Part shown: piece by piece, positions 53,524-61,891 of the stretch
Layout: each line of letters begins with the position of its first letter
Numbering within the stretch: the stretch's first letter is position 1
Source of the DNA: Pirellulaceae bacterium
Lineage (GTDB): Bacteria > Planctomycetota > Planctomycetia > Pirellulales > Pirellulaceae
Reading direction: 5' to 3'
NCBI GenBank assembly: GCA_020852965.1
Contig: JADYZV010000028.1
Span: 62,001-126,000, forward strand
Length of the DNA: 64,000 bases
Notes under the pieces: generated by a model
Told to the model about the DNA's origin: nothing
Databases searched by the model: none
Seen by the model: the letters and a program-made list of their open reading frames with translations, nothing else
Made by a program: the position numbers and the translations under genes

Positions 53524-53681
53524 TACCCTGCGCTCGCACAAGACATCCAATCAAATTCGCTCCCTCCGCATTCTCAAGCACCGATCCTTCGGCCAAACGC
53601 AATCGACTTCACTCCTGCCAATATTCTGTTTTCGAAACACAAAGGCGCAGAGACCACAGTGAATTCCTGACGGCACGATGC

Positions 53682-54335
53682 CTACTCGTCCAGCATAGCC
53701 AGAGCCATGTGAAGGGCAGCTTGCATGGCGGCAGCCGATTGCCAATGCTTATGTTCGCGATCACCGGCCACATTCGAAATCCCGCGCACGATGCGCAATG
53801 GAACACGTGCCAGCCTGCAAGCCGCCGCTACTGAAAAGCCTTCCATGTCCTCTGCCAGTGCCTGTGGAAACTTTACTCGATGACGAGCTACGTCAGCCGC
53901 ATTGGCCGACGCGGCACAAACGGTCAATAGTAGCCTACTGTTTTCACTCGCCATCTTATCAACAGGAGACAACGGAATCGTATCATCAACGCTCGGAATG
54001 CCTGAGTCCGGACTTTCGCTGGACCATTGGTGCCATCCCAATTCTGATGCCGTCTGAAAGTTGGAACCGCAACCGGCGCCAATGCCGTAACAGGCCACTT
54101 GGTCGAATTCATAGGCCTTGCCCATTGGTAGCTCTGCGTTGATTGCCCCTGCGATTCCCACCAGTAGCACGCGCTCGGGACGATGTTGCGCGATGTGCTG
54201 AGTGGTGCGGATGCCGGCTACGATCGGCCCGAAACCACATAGCTCTACTTGAGCTCGCCGCAAGAGCTTGTCGACAAGAGCACCGGCCCAACGCCGTTCG
54301 ACATCGGTCGGTATCAGTAGGAGAGTATGTGACAT
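53682..54335 (-). CDS. mqnB: Futalosine hydrolase
   Basis: 217 residues of the nucleoside phosphorylase/hydrolase family. It removes the base from futalosine, or 6-amino-6-deoxyfutalosine, in the menaquinone route. Landmarks are LLLIPTDVERR at the start, LVGIAGAINAELPMGKAYEF, the base/ribose segment AEDMEGFSVAAACRLA and NVAGDREHKHW with the catalytic aspartate. Placement near mqnD supports futalosine over methylthioadenosine as substrate. The two mqn genes are separated by an R7 element. No ribosome-binding site is clear before the ATG. Confidence 0.92.
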   Translation of the reverse strand: MSHTLLLIPTDVERRWAGALVDKLLRRAQVELCGFGPIVAGIRTTQHIAQHRPERVLLVGIAGAINAELPMGKAYEFDQVACYGIGAGCGSNFQTASELGWHQWSSESPDSGIPSVDDTIPLSPVDKMASENSRLLLTVCAASANAADVARHRVKFPQALAEDMEGFSVAAACRLARVPLRIVRGISNVAGDREHKHWQSAAAMQAALHMALAMLDE

Positions 54336-54439
54336 ATCCGCAGATCCGGTTCGTTGTAGTAGGCATTAACGCGTCGAGGCAAGCAAGCGTTCATCCCAGA
54401 TTATTTATGGGCGCATTGGCCATAGGGCATTGGGCTACC

Positions 54440-54567
54440 GAAGGGGCCGTCGCCTGCGCAGGCCGCAAACGGTGGCTGGATTGTGCTGTGGTTCATCACA
54501 GACCCACGTGTCGAGCAGCTCACCTCGTGCATTGCAGCCTGCTCCGGCTCGGCGTTAAACAATTGCA
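54440..54567 (+). repeat. R7 element, copy 2
   Basis: GGCCGTCGCCTGCGCAGGCC to CGGCTCGGCGTTAAACAATT. It ends 30 nt before the end of nagA. The right end GCGTTAAAC matches that of copy 1. A weak left end (GGCATTAACGCGTCGAGGC, 54362-54380) may complete it. No gene is present in 54336-54596. Confidence 0.75.
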
Positions 54568-54596
54568 TCGAGTCGACGCAAACTGTTTAACTCAGT

Positions 54597-55802
54597 CTAC
54601 GACTCATCCGGCTCAAACGGCTCACCACGCACGAATACTTTCTTCACCTTTAACTGCTTGCTTAGTACTAGCAAGTCGGCCTGTTTACCGACTTCAATAC
54701 TGCCGACATGATCCGCGATGCCGCTGCGCTGGGCTGGAGTTAAACTGGCCATGCGAACGACTTCGGGAAGTGTGGCAGACGTACTGCGTTTCATTTGCCG
54801 AACCATGTGATCCATGCCGACAATGGAACTGGCCAGACTCTTGCCGTCGGCTGACCAGCCTACCTGGCCATCGCTGAGGAGCCAGCTACCATCTCGTTCA
54901 TTTCCGAAACGATACTTGCCGGGAGGCATGTCGAGCGCACGATTGCAGTCGGTCACTAAGCACAGCCGTTCAGCTCCTTTCATACGATAGGCGAACTCTA
55001 ACAATTCAGCCGACAGATGGCAGCCGTCGGCGATCACTTCCGTGCTCATCGCATCGTTCATCAGTACGAACTCAGCCATACTGGCTTGCATCGGCACACC
55101 GAAACGCGTTCTCAGCGAAGGCACTGAGCTCATGGCACACCAAAAATGATCGACGTGGCGCAACCCGGCTTTGAAAGCGGACTGCATCTCGGTCCAACTG
55201 GCGTTAGAATGTCCACCCGTGATTAGGCAACGTGCGCGACGCGCCGCACGATAGAACTCCTTGGCCCCCGCCAGCTCAGCGGCGCAGGTAGCGATGCGAA
55301 CGATACCGCTTGCAAAGTAGCTCGAGTATTCGTCCGGGCGAGGATCGCGACGGCCACTCACGCTGTGGCAACCCACTTTATCTTCGGCAAAGTAGGGGCC
55401 GTAGAGATGAACCCCCGCCAAGTTCGGGCCCTGTCCACCGCTTCGAATTTGCGATTGAAACTCGGCACAAGCCGCCAACATAGCTGCGATTTGCTCTGGC
55501 GAACCGGTCGTGGTTGTGGGGAACAAGGTGGTCGTACCGTGCCGCGCATGAGCCATGCAGGCAGTACGCACAGCGGCCAAACTGCCATCCATGAAGTCGG
55601 CCCCTTGGCCTCCGTGCACATGGATGTCGATAAATCCCGGCGATAAAAAAGCTCCGCCCAGGTCGACTACTTGAACACCACGCGGAAGCGTTTTTTTCTT
55701 GCTAATGGCGGCGACCAGGCCGTCACGACAAACCACGTTCGATTCGGCGCATAGTCGATCCGGTAGGATAACTGTACCGCCAGTAAAGACTAGTTCGCGC
55801 AT
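54597..55802 (-). CDS. nagA: N-acetylglucosamine-6-phosphate deacetylase
   Basis: 401 residues of the amidohydrolase superfamily. It removes acetate from GlcNAc-6-phosphate in amino-sugar use or cell-wall recycling. The metal site begins with H61 and H63 in GFIDIHVHGGQGADF. Further motifs are GVHLYGPYFAEDKVGCH (with the conserved glutamate site altered to GPYF), ITGGHSNAS, HLFNAMSS-like HFWCAMSSVPS and LVTDCNRALDMPPG with the late aspartate. The GPYFAEDKVGCH segment differs from the usual GPFI.....GAH, so activity on the standard substrate is likely but not certain. xylA lies 24 nt upstream on the same strand and is probably co-transcribed. Confidence 0.85.
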   Translation of the reverse strand: MRELVFTGGTVILPDRLCAESNVVCRDGLVAAISKKKTLPRGVQVVDLGGAFLSPGFIDIHVHGGQGADFMDGSLAAVRTACMAHARHGTTTLFPTTTTGSPEQIAAMLAACAEFQSQIRSGGQGPNLAGVHLYGPYFAEDKVGCHSVSGRRDPRPDEYSSYFASGIVRIATCAAELAGAKEFYRAARRARCLITGGHSNASWTEMQSAFKAGLRHVDHFWCAMSSVPSLRTRFGVPMQASMAEFVLMNDAMSTEVIADGCHLSAELLEFAYRMKGAERLCLVTDCNRALDMPPGKYRFGNERDGSWLLSDGQVGWSADGKSLASSIVGMDHMVRQMKRSTSATLPEVVRMASLTPAQRSGIADHVGSIEVGKQADLLVLSKQLKVKKVFVRGEPFEPDES

Positions 55803-55826
55803 GATCGTGAAGCCTCGTGGAAATAC

Positions 55827-57137
55827 CTATAGATAGTGATTGATGAGGTTTTCGAGCATCTCCTGACGACCGCTGACGTTGGGAGCCACTTCGCCTTTTT
55901 CAAGCATGTACTTTTCCAGCGAAGCCAACGTGGCCTGGCCACTTTCGATCTGTCTGCCGAGATCGCCATCCCAACTGCTGTACCGTTGTTGGACGAATTC
56001 AGCCAGCTTGCCGTCAGCGCGAATGTCTGCGGCAATTTTCAGACCACGTGCAAACGCATCCATGCCACCCACGTGCGCGTAAAACAGATCGATCGGTTCA
56101 AAGCTCTCGCGACGTACCTTAGCGTCAAAATTCACACCGCCTGAACCGATGCCACCGTGCTTGAGAATGGCCAGCATGCACTGCGTGGTCAGGTAGTAGT
56201 CGGTGGGGAATTGGTCGGTATCCCAGCCCAATAGCAAATCGCCCGTGTTCGCGTCGATCGACCCCAAGGCACCTTGATGCCCTGCGTAATCGAGTTCATG
56301 CATCATCGTATGCCCGGCCAAAGTGGCGTGGTTGGTTTCGAGATTGAGCTTGAAATGCGGCAGCAAATCGTAAGCCCGCAAGAAGTTCAAGCAGGCCGCT
56401 GCGTCGGAGTCATATTGATGCTTGGTCGGCTCCTTCGGCTTGGGCTCGATCAAGAACTGCCCGGTAAAGCCGATCTGCTTGGCGTAGTCGACGGCCATGT
56501 GGAAGAAGCGGGCCAAGTGATCGAGTTCGCGTTTCATATCGGTGTTGTAGAGATTTTGATATCCTTCACGTCCACCCCAGAAGACATAATTGACGCCCCC
56601 CAGATCGTGAGTCACCTCCAACGCCTTTTTGACTTGTGCCGCCGCGTAGGCAAACACGTCGACGTTGCATGTCGTCGCGGCACCGTGCATGAAGCGCGGA
56701 TGGCTGAACATGTTGGCGGTCCCCCACAGCAGCTTGACACCCGTCTTTTGCTGGTGCTCCTTGAGCGACTTGGCCACGCGTTCGAAGTTCTTGTGCGTCT
56801 CGGCCAGCGACGCTCCTTCGGGAGCTATATCGCGATCGTGAAAGGCGTAGAAGGGAGCTTGTAGCTTCTCGAAAATCTCGAAGGCCACTTCAACTCGGCG
56901 CAGAGCATTGTCGACACTTTCCGAACCATCGTCCCACGGGCGGACGGCGGTTCCTGGTCCGAAGGGATCGCCACCAGTGCCGCGCATGGTATGCCAATAG
57001 ACGACACTAAAGCGCAGATGGTCCTTCATGCTTTTCCCCTCGATCATTTCGTCGGGGTTGTACCAGCGAAAGGCCAGATGATTGCGACTGGCGGGGCCTT
57101 CATACTCGATGCGGCTAATGTTGGGGAAGTGACTCAT
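55827..57137 (-). CDS. xylA: Xylose isomerase
   Basis: 436 residues, the class II length. It converts D-xylose to D-xylulose (and D-glucose to fructose) with two divalent metals. Active-site residues visible: H100 and D103 in [49 protein letters not shown] and [11 protein letters not shown]. No xylulokinase, regulator or transporter gene is adjacent; nagA follows 24 nt downstream on the same strand, which is an unusual pairing. The ATG is followed by [14 protein letters not shown], as expected for the family. Confidence 0.97.
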   Translation of the reverse strand: MSHFPNISRIEYEGPASRNHLAFRWYNPDEMIEGKSMKDHLRFSVVYWHTMRGTGGDPFGPGTAVRPWDDGSESVDNALRRVEVAFEIFEKLQAPFYAFHDRDIAPEGASLAETHKNFERVAKSLKEHQQKTGVKLLWGTANMFSHPRFMHGAATTCNVDVFAYAAAQVKKALEVTHDLGGVNYVFWGGREGYQNLYNTDMKRELDHLARFFHMAVDYAKQIGFTGQFLIEPKPKEPTKHQYDSDAAACLNFLRAYDLLPHFKLNLETNHATLAGHTMMHELDYAGHQGALGSIDANTGDLLLGWDTDQFPTDYYLTTQCMLAILKHGGIGSGGVNFDAKVRRESFEPIDLFYAHVGGMDAFARGLKIAADIRADGKLAEFVQQRYSSWDGDLGRQIESGQATLASLEKYMLEKGEVAPNVSGRQEMLENLINHYL

Positions 57138-57319
57138 GGCGCTGAAACCTAGCTAAAATTGGGATCTACCAAGAAATGGTGAAGAATGTTGTACAACTAC
57201 GACTAGCGTTCTGCCAGAGGGGCGATTTTTGCAGGAGCCGGTCGCTTGGAACCCCGTCTGTCCATGGGTAGAATAGACGATCGGCCCCTCACGGAATCGA
57301 CAGAAACGAAAAGTGTGCC

Positions 57320-57895
57320 ATGCTCAATCCAACGCCTCAACACACAGTTCTATTCACGGTGGACGATCTCGAAAAAATGATCGATGCAGGAGTCTTCGCC
57401 CACCGAACAGGGCGGATCGAATTGATCGAAGGAGAATTTCGCCAAATGTCACCTGCCAGCGATCACCACGACGACCTCATTCGCGTGCTGACTATGTGGT
57501 CGGTTCGACAGCAGGCGGAAGAAAAGTTTGAAATCGCCGTACAGATGGGGATTCGCCTCAGAAAAACGGAATCCATGCCCGAGCCCGACTTGTATTGGAT
57601 CCAAAGCGGACGTCACGGGCGCGCCACCATGCAAGTGGTCCCATTGATCATCGAAGTCTCCGTTTCGTCGATTCAGTATGATCGAAATACCAAGGGCCGA
57701 TTGTACGCGTTGGACGGTTTGCCAGAATATTGGATCGTCGACTGCGATCAACAACTCATCGAAGTCCGCAGTCAGCCTGATGGGGAGCATTTCACCAAAT
57801 TGGAAGTCTTCGGTCGAGGCGACACTCTCGTTCCACAGTGCCTGCCGACGGCCAAACTGGACATTGGCTGGTTGTTTGATTCGGCGGGATTTTAG
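57320..57895 (+). CDS. Uma2 (DUF820) family protein
   Basis: 191 residues, the typical Uma2 length. The fold runs from FTVDDLEKMIDAGVF and RIELIEGEFRQMSPAS through MPEPDLYWI (aspartate), VVPLIIEVSVSSIQYDR (glutamate) and YALDGLPEYWIVDCD, which together form the PD-(D/E)xK-type nuclease core. The family is abundant in planctomycetes; role unknown. It differs from the copy at 16610 by lacking the C-terminal coiled coil. It is divergent from xylA, with a 182-nt gap that shows no repeat. The start at 57320 agrees with the family's N-terminus. Confidence 0.9.
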   Translation: MLNPTPQHTVLFTVDDLEKMIDAGVFAHRTGRIELIEGEFRQMSPASDHHDDLIRVLTMWSVRQQAEEKFEIAVQMGIRLRKTESMPEPDLYWIQSGRHGRATMQVVPLIIEVSVSSIQYDRNTKGRLYALDGLPEYWIVDCDQQLIEVRSQPDGEHFTKLEVFGRGDTLVPQCLPTAKLDIGWLFDSAGF

Positions 57896-57920
57896 GGTGG
57901 CGGTCGTCAGACAGCAGAAG

Positions 57921-57942
57921 CCCACCGTCTGGCGACGGTGGG
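57921..57942. repeat. R4-like hairpin
   Basis: CCCACCGTC-TGGC-GACGGTGGG, a perfect 9-bp stem, 26 nt after the Uma2 stop and between convergent genes. Related in sequence to the R4 copies at 17554 and 42745. Confidence 0.75.
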
Positions 57943-58000
57943 GACGAAGTCTGGCGTCAGTGGTGACATAGGCTGGTGATGGCTCGTTACGAAGTTACTG

Positions 58001-58828
58001 CTAGCCGGAGTTCTTTCGGAGCAATCGATCTCCCAGCGAACAGGAGAGTGCCGATAGCCAATGCAACCACTGTGCTTTGCGTGGGCGGATCATAAGTGGC
58101 TGCTTGGCTGCGGCAGCTTGCAGTATTTCGCGCACCAGTCGCTGGGGTTCGAGCCCTCGGATTTTTGCACCACCACCGGGTTGCCGCGCCGCCTCGGGTA
58201 ACTTGTCGGCGCGTGCATGTTGATCGTAGCGCGTGCCGCTGTCTTGGCGCGCAATCGGACCAGGGCAAGCCAGCAACACATGAATTTGGTCTTCGGCTAG
58301 CTCGAGTCGGGCTTGCTGTGCCAATGCGGCTAAACCATGTTTGGCGATGGCGTAGCCACCTAAGAAACGGGGTGCGAACAGACTGGCCAGAGAACCTACC
58401 AGCACGATGTTGCCTCCCTCTTTTCGCATCAGCGGGTGAAAACACTGCACCGCATGTAGGCTCGACAGTACATTGACACCGATCAGTTCGTGCAAACGCT
58501 GACTGCTCAAGTCGACTAGCCGGCCTCGATCGCTCTGCCCGACCGCCTGAATAACAAGGTCCACTCGATGGCCTGCCTGTATTAACGGCTCCACAGCCCG
58601 TTGCAATGGCTCTTTGACGCACAAGTCGGCTGTCAAGCAGAGTACATCCAAGCTAGCAAACCGTTCGAGCAGTTCGCTGCGCAGTGCCTGCAGGGTGTCC
58701 GACGAACGGGCGACAAGGGTCAAATGCTCGACTCGTTGCCTGGCCAGTTCGATGGCAAACGCCCGCCCTAAGCCGGCTGTCGCACCGCACACGACCGCCC
58801 GCTTCCCATTCCAATGCGATCCCGTCAT
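58001..58828 (-). CDS. SDR family oxidoreductase
   Basis: 275 residues of the classical short-chain dehydrogenase family. NAD(P) binding is shown by VCGATAGLGRA (TGxxxGxG type), with R in LVARSSDTL favouring NADPH. The catalytic set is N in GVNVLSS, S in LVGSLASLFAPRF and Y-x-x-x-K in YAIAKHG. The C-terminus (ARPRKAQWLHWLSALSCSLG) is hydrophobic and may touch a membrane. The substrate cannot be told. It is convergent with the Uma2 gene and divergent from pyk. Confidence 0.88.
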   Translation of the reverse strand: MTGSHWNGKRAVVCGATAGLGRAFAIELARQRVEHLTLVARSSDTLQALRSELLERFASLDVLCLTADLCVKEPLQRAVEPLIQAGHRVDLVIQAVGQSDRGRLVDLSSQRLHELIGVNVLSSLHAVQCFHPLMRKEGGNIVLVGSLASLFAPRFLGGYAIAKHGLAALAQQARLELAEDQIHVLLACPGPIARQDSGTRYDQHARADKLPEAARQPGGGAKIRGLEPQRLVREILQAAAAKQPLMIRPRKAQWLHWLSALSCSLGDRLLRKNSG

Positions 58829-58955
58829 TTCGTTTCGAAGCCTATTTGCCTTTCATTGCCGCTAGTGCATCTGTAAGAATGTACTCTAATCGGCTACAAC
58901 CATTGCCTGCGTTGTTTGTTTCGTTTCCTAAATTGCCTCGAAAAAGAACTCATTT

Positions 58956-60404
58956 ATGTCTACTTCGGGACTTCAAGTCGACGGTGCGCGCTCAAAAATT
59001 GTAGCTACGGTTGGCCCGGCTTGTGACACGGTAGAAATGCTGGTTGAGCTGATCCGGCACGGAGTTGACGTGTTTCGCATCAACGCCGCGCACGGCACCC
59101 AAGCCGACTATGCCATGTGGTTGGAGAAAATCGAGCAGGCTCGACAGATTACCGATATACCAGTAGGCACGCTATTGGACCTTTCCGGTCCGAAGATCCG
59201 CTTGGGGCGCCTGGCCCAAGATCCGCTCGAAGTCGAGGCGGGACAAGAGTTGACGATCGTGCGCGGAGAACAGTCGACCGAACCAATGCAACTGTGCAGC
59301 AACTACGGCAAGTTGATCGACGAGATCAAAGTGAACGATAGCATCATGCTGGCCGACGGCACGATCAGCTTGAAGGTCAAGTCCAAAACCAAAGATGTTG
59401 CGACATGTAAAGTTCTGACCGCCGGCACGATCCGCAGCCGCCAGGGAATTAATTTGCCAGGGGTAACGCTGAGCGTATCGGCCATGCGGCCCGAGGATGT
59501 CCAGAACGCTATCTGGGGCGCGAAGAATGAGATCGACTTTATTAGCCTGAGCTTCGTCCGCAGCCCTCAAGACGTTGCCACTCTCAAAGACCTACTACAA
59601 ACGATGGACTCCAAGGCGCTAGTCATCGCCAAGATCGAAAAACGCGAAGCGCTCGAACGGTTAGAAGATATCGTCGAAGCCGCCGATGGCGTGATGGTCG
59701 CCCGTGGTGATTTAGGCGTCGAGATCGATGTGGCGGAAACGCCCGTCGCCCAAAAAAGGATCATCCAAGTCTGCCGCGAAAAGCTCAAGCCGGTCATTGT
59801 GGCCACCCAGATGCTCGAAAGCATGCACACCAATCGTCGCCCAACGCGCGCCGAGGCGAGCGATGTGGCCAATGCGATCCTGGATGGTGCCGACGCCTGT
59901 ATGCTCAGCGGCGAAACAGCCATCGGCAAATTTCCAGCCGAAGCGGTCGCCACCATGGACCGCATCATGGTCTTCACCGAACAACTACTCAGAGACCAGC
60001 CCGCGCCGGGGCGCATGAAGAAGTTCGATCGCGTTCACCCCATTACCTCGGCGGTCACCTTCAACGCCGCCAATATTGCCGAAGCGATCAATGCCAAACT
60101 GGTCGTCGTCGCCAGCCGAACCGGGGGAACCGCCTGGATCAAATCCAAACAACGCAACTACATCGCCACGCTGGGCGTCAGCGACAACGAAGCCACCCTG
60201 CGGCGCATGAGCCTTTTCTGGGGTATCGTCCCACATCGCATCTCAAATATCGACAACCCACAAAAGCTGCTCGAAGAAGTGATTACCTGGGGGCGAGTGC
60301 AAAATATCCTGACTATCGGAGACCGCGTCGTCTTCGTAACGGGTACGGGAGTTATCGACAACACCCACAACCTGCTCGTCGTGCATGAAGTCGGTGCGAG
60401 TTAG
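58956..60404 (+). CDS. pyk: Pyruvate kinase
   Basis: 482 residues. It makes pyruvate and ATP from phosphoenolpyruvate and ADP. The barrel and B-domain motifs are present: ATVGPACDTVEML, DVFRINAAHGT, LLDLSGPKIRLG, ADGTISLKV, the catalytic lysine in ALVIAKIEKREALE, GVMVARGDLGVEI, TQMLESM, RPTRAEASDVANAILDG and LSGETAIGKFPAEAV. The usual MRLNFSHG is here FRINAAHG, a change seen in some deep lineages, so the N/S positions near the active site differ from E. coli. Single gene with its own leader. It ends just before an R3 arm and four R2 palindromes. Confidence 0.95.
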   Translation: MSTSGLQVDGARSKIVATVGPACDTVEMLVELIRHGVDVFRINAAHGTQADYAMWLEKIEQARQITDIPVGTLLDLSGPKIRLGRLAQDPLEVEAGQELTIVRGEQSTEPMQLCSNYGKLIDEIKVNDSIMLADGTISLKVKSKTKDVATCKVLTAGTIRSRQGINLPGVTLSVSAMRPEDVQNAIWGAKNEIDFISLSFVRSPQDVATLKDLLQTMDSKALVIAKIEKREALERLEDIVEAADGVMVARGDLGVEIDVAETPVAQKRIIQVCREKLKPVIVATQMLESMHTNRRPTRAEASDVANAILDGADACMLSGETAIGKFPAEAVATMDRIMVFTEQLLRDQPAPGRMKKFDRVHPITSAVTFNAANIAEAINAKLVVVASRTGGTAWIKSKQRNYIATLGVSDNEATLRRMSLFWGIVPHRISNIDNPQKLLEEVITWGRVQNILTIGDRVVFVTGTGVIDNTHNLLVVHEVGAS

Positions 60405-60413
60405 GGGATTCGC

Positions 60414-60463
60414 GTAGGCTCGTAACAAGCACCGCGCTGTTCCGGCACAACGAAGCAAGTGAT
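60414..60463 (+). repeat. R3 arm with flanking sequence
   Basis: GTAGGCTCGTAACAAGCACC and GCGCTGTTCCGGCA, followed by ACGAAGCAAGTGAT, which is also next to the left arm at 48009. So more than the palindrome is conserved between the two places. Confidence 0.8.
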
Positions 60464-60537
60464 CTTGAAGTAGGTAGCGCTTGCCGCTGCGATAGACACG
60501 ACCGATCATGCGCTGCGGTGGCGGCTTGCCAGCGAGC

Positions 60538-60683
60538 CGACGGCGGAGCGTCGGGCCACATTGGGTGCGGTAGGTGCAAGCCGACGGCGGAGCGTCGGGC
60601 CACATTAATACGCGAATAAGTAAATTCCGACGGCGGAGCGTCGGGCCACATTAGATCCGACGGCGGAGCGTCGGGCCACATTG
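60538..60683. repeat. R2 palindrome cluster, four copies
   Basis: 26-nt copies at 60538-60563, 60582-60607, 60628-60653 and 60658-60683. Each reads CCGACGGCGGAGCGTCGG then GCCACATT. Spacers are 4-20 nt and unrelated. The cluster lies between convergent pyk and a VWA gene, ending 9 nt from the latter. All copies are in one orientation. Confidence 0.95.
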
Positions 60684-60691
60684 TACCAATC

Positions 60692-61645
60692 TCAATTGCC
60701 GGCCACGGGGGTGAAGCTGCCGCCGCTGTCGGCAGCGATCTGCTGCAAAGTCCACCAGCCTTCGCCACTGAAAAGCGAAATCGTATGAATCGGTATCTGC
60801 CGCGTGGTCGTATTGGGCGCGTTAATCATGCGCAGCATCAGCAGTGATTCGTCCTGCAGCTCGCCATCAGACAATAGGAACACCGCATCCGGATTTAAAC
60901 TCAAAGCGACTTGCAGGGCTTCGGCGGGCATGGTGGCTCTGCCCAGCGTGCGACTCTGAAGCCAAGCGCGGACACCTCGCACAGACTTCTCGGACTTGGT
61001 CGAGTACTGAAGACGGTGCGGGGGAAGATTAAACAAAAAAGTAGTTCGATAGTCGAAGCAGATTACAAAAAACTCTTGACCCGACTCGAGCTGCTCGATG
61101 CTCTTGATGAGTTGATTGCAAGCAGCGTACCAGCGCGCACCCGTCATACTGCTCGAGCTATCGACTACAAACACAAAGCGATCGCCATACGCATGGCTGC
61201 CAAAGAAGTTGGCACCGCGCCCGTAACCTCGATCCCGCAAAACTTCGCGACCGTCGGCTGTGGTCACTCCACTGTCGGTCGCCGTAGAAGCGGAGGCGAA
61301 AGCCAAATCGACCAACAGACTTTCGGTCGACAATTCACTGGGCGCTGCTTGCAGTAGGTGGTCAAGCTTAACGTCCAGCGAAAGTTCCGTCGTGGTCGAC
61401 TGCGGAGCGGCCGACGAATCGGACTGCTGCTCGAGCTCGAAGGTTTGCACCCTATCGAGCGAAACACTCTCAGATTCGCCAATCTCAGCTTGCAACAATA
61501 GACCGCGGCTCGATTTACCCGCCGTATAGACCCAACAAGCAAGCACCAGAATCAAACTCACATGCGCCACGAGGCTGGCCATGAAAGCCACGACACTCCC
61601 CGCATTGCGATCGAAGTTCGTGCTGTGCTCGGGGACCAGTGGCAT
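60692..61645 (-). CDS. Membrane-anchored VWA domain protein A
   Basis: 317 residues. One membrane helix at about 20-40 (VVAFMASLVAHVSLILVLAC) is followed by a linker and a von Willebrand A domain from about 155. The domain has the MIDAS motif DSSSSM in FVFVVDSSSSMTGARW, FDYRTTF, and LLSDGELQ. It shares with protein B (61892) the order TM, linker, VWA and the end (IPIHTISLFSGEGWWTLQQI; IPIHTIAFYSLDGQSMLKQI), so the two are paralogs. Such proteins could recruit partners at the outer face of the inner membrane. ATG 61645 was preferred to a TTG 9 nt upstream. No partner gene is evident besides B. Confidence 0.82.
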   Translation of the reverse strand: MPLVPEHSTNFDRNAGSVVAFMASLVAHVSLILVLACWVYTAGKSSRGLLLQAEIGESESVSLDRVQTFELEQQSDSSAAPQSTTTELSLDVKLDHLLQAAPSELSTESLLVDLAFASASTATDSGVTTADGREVLRDRGYGRGANFFGSHAYGDRFVFVVDSSSSMTGARWYAACNQLIKSIEQLESGQEFFVICFDYRTTFLFNLPPHRLQYSTKSEKSVRGVRAWLQSRTLGRATMPAEALQVALSLNPDAVFLLSDGELQDESLLMLRMINAPNTTTRQIPIHTISLFSGEGWWTLQQIAADSGGSFTPVAGN

Positions 61646-61891
61646 TAGAGACAACTAGTGGGAAAGAGTTTCGGTACCGGACGGAAATGCAACCTCAAGT
61701 ATACGGATGCCGCGCCTGGCTGACAAATCACCGACGGGGGGTATGGCAAGGTGGGACAGCGGGACAAAATAAATAAACGTGCCAAGGCGCGAGTTATCAG
61801 GCAGTCGTGTTGGTGGAAGTCTTGGGCGCAAAGCCGACCGTGAGTTGGCCTGATTCAACCTCCAGGGCCACGCGAATGCAACCTCCAGCGA

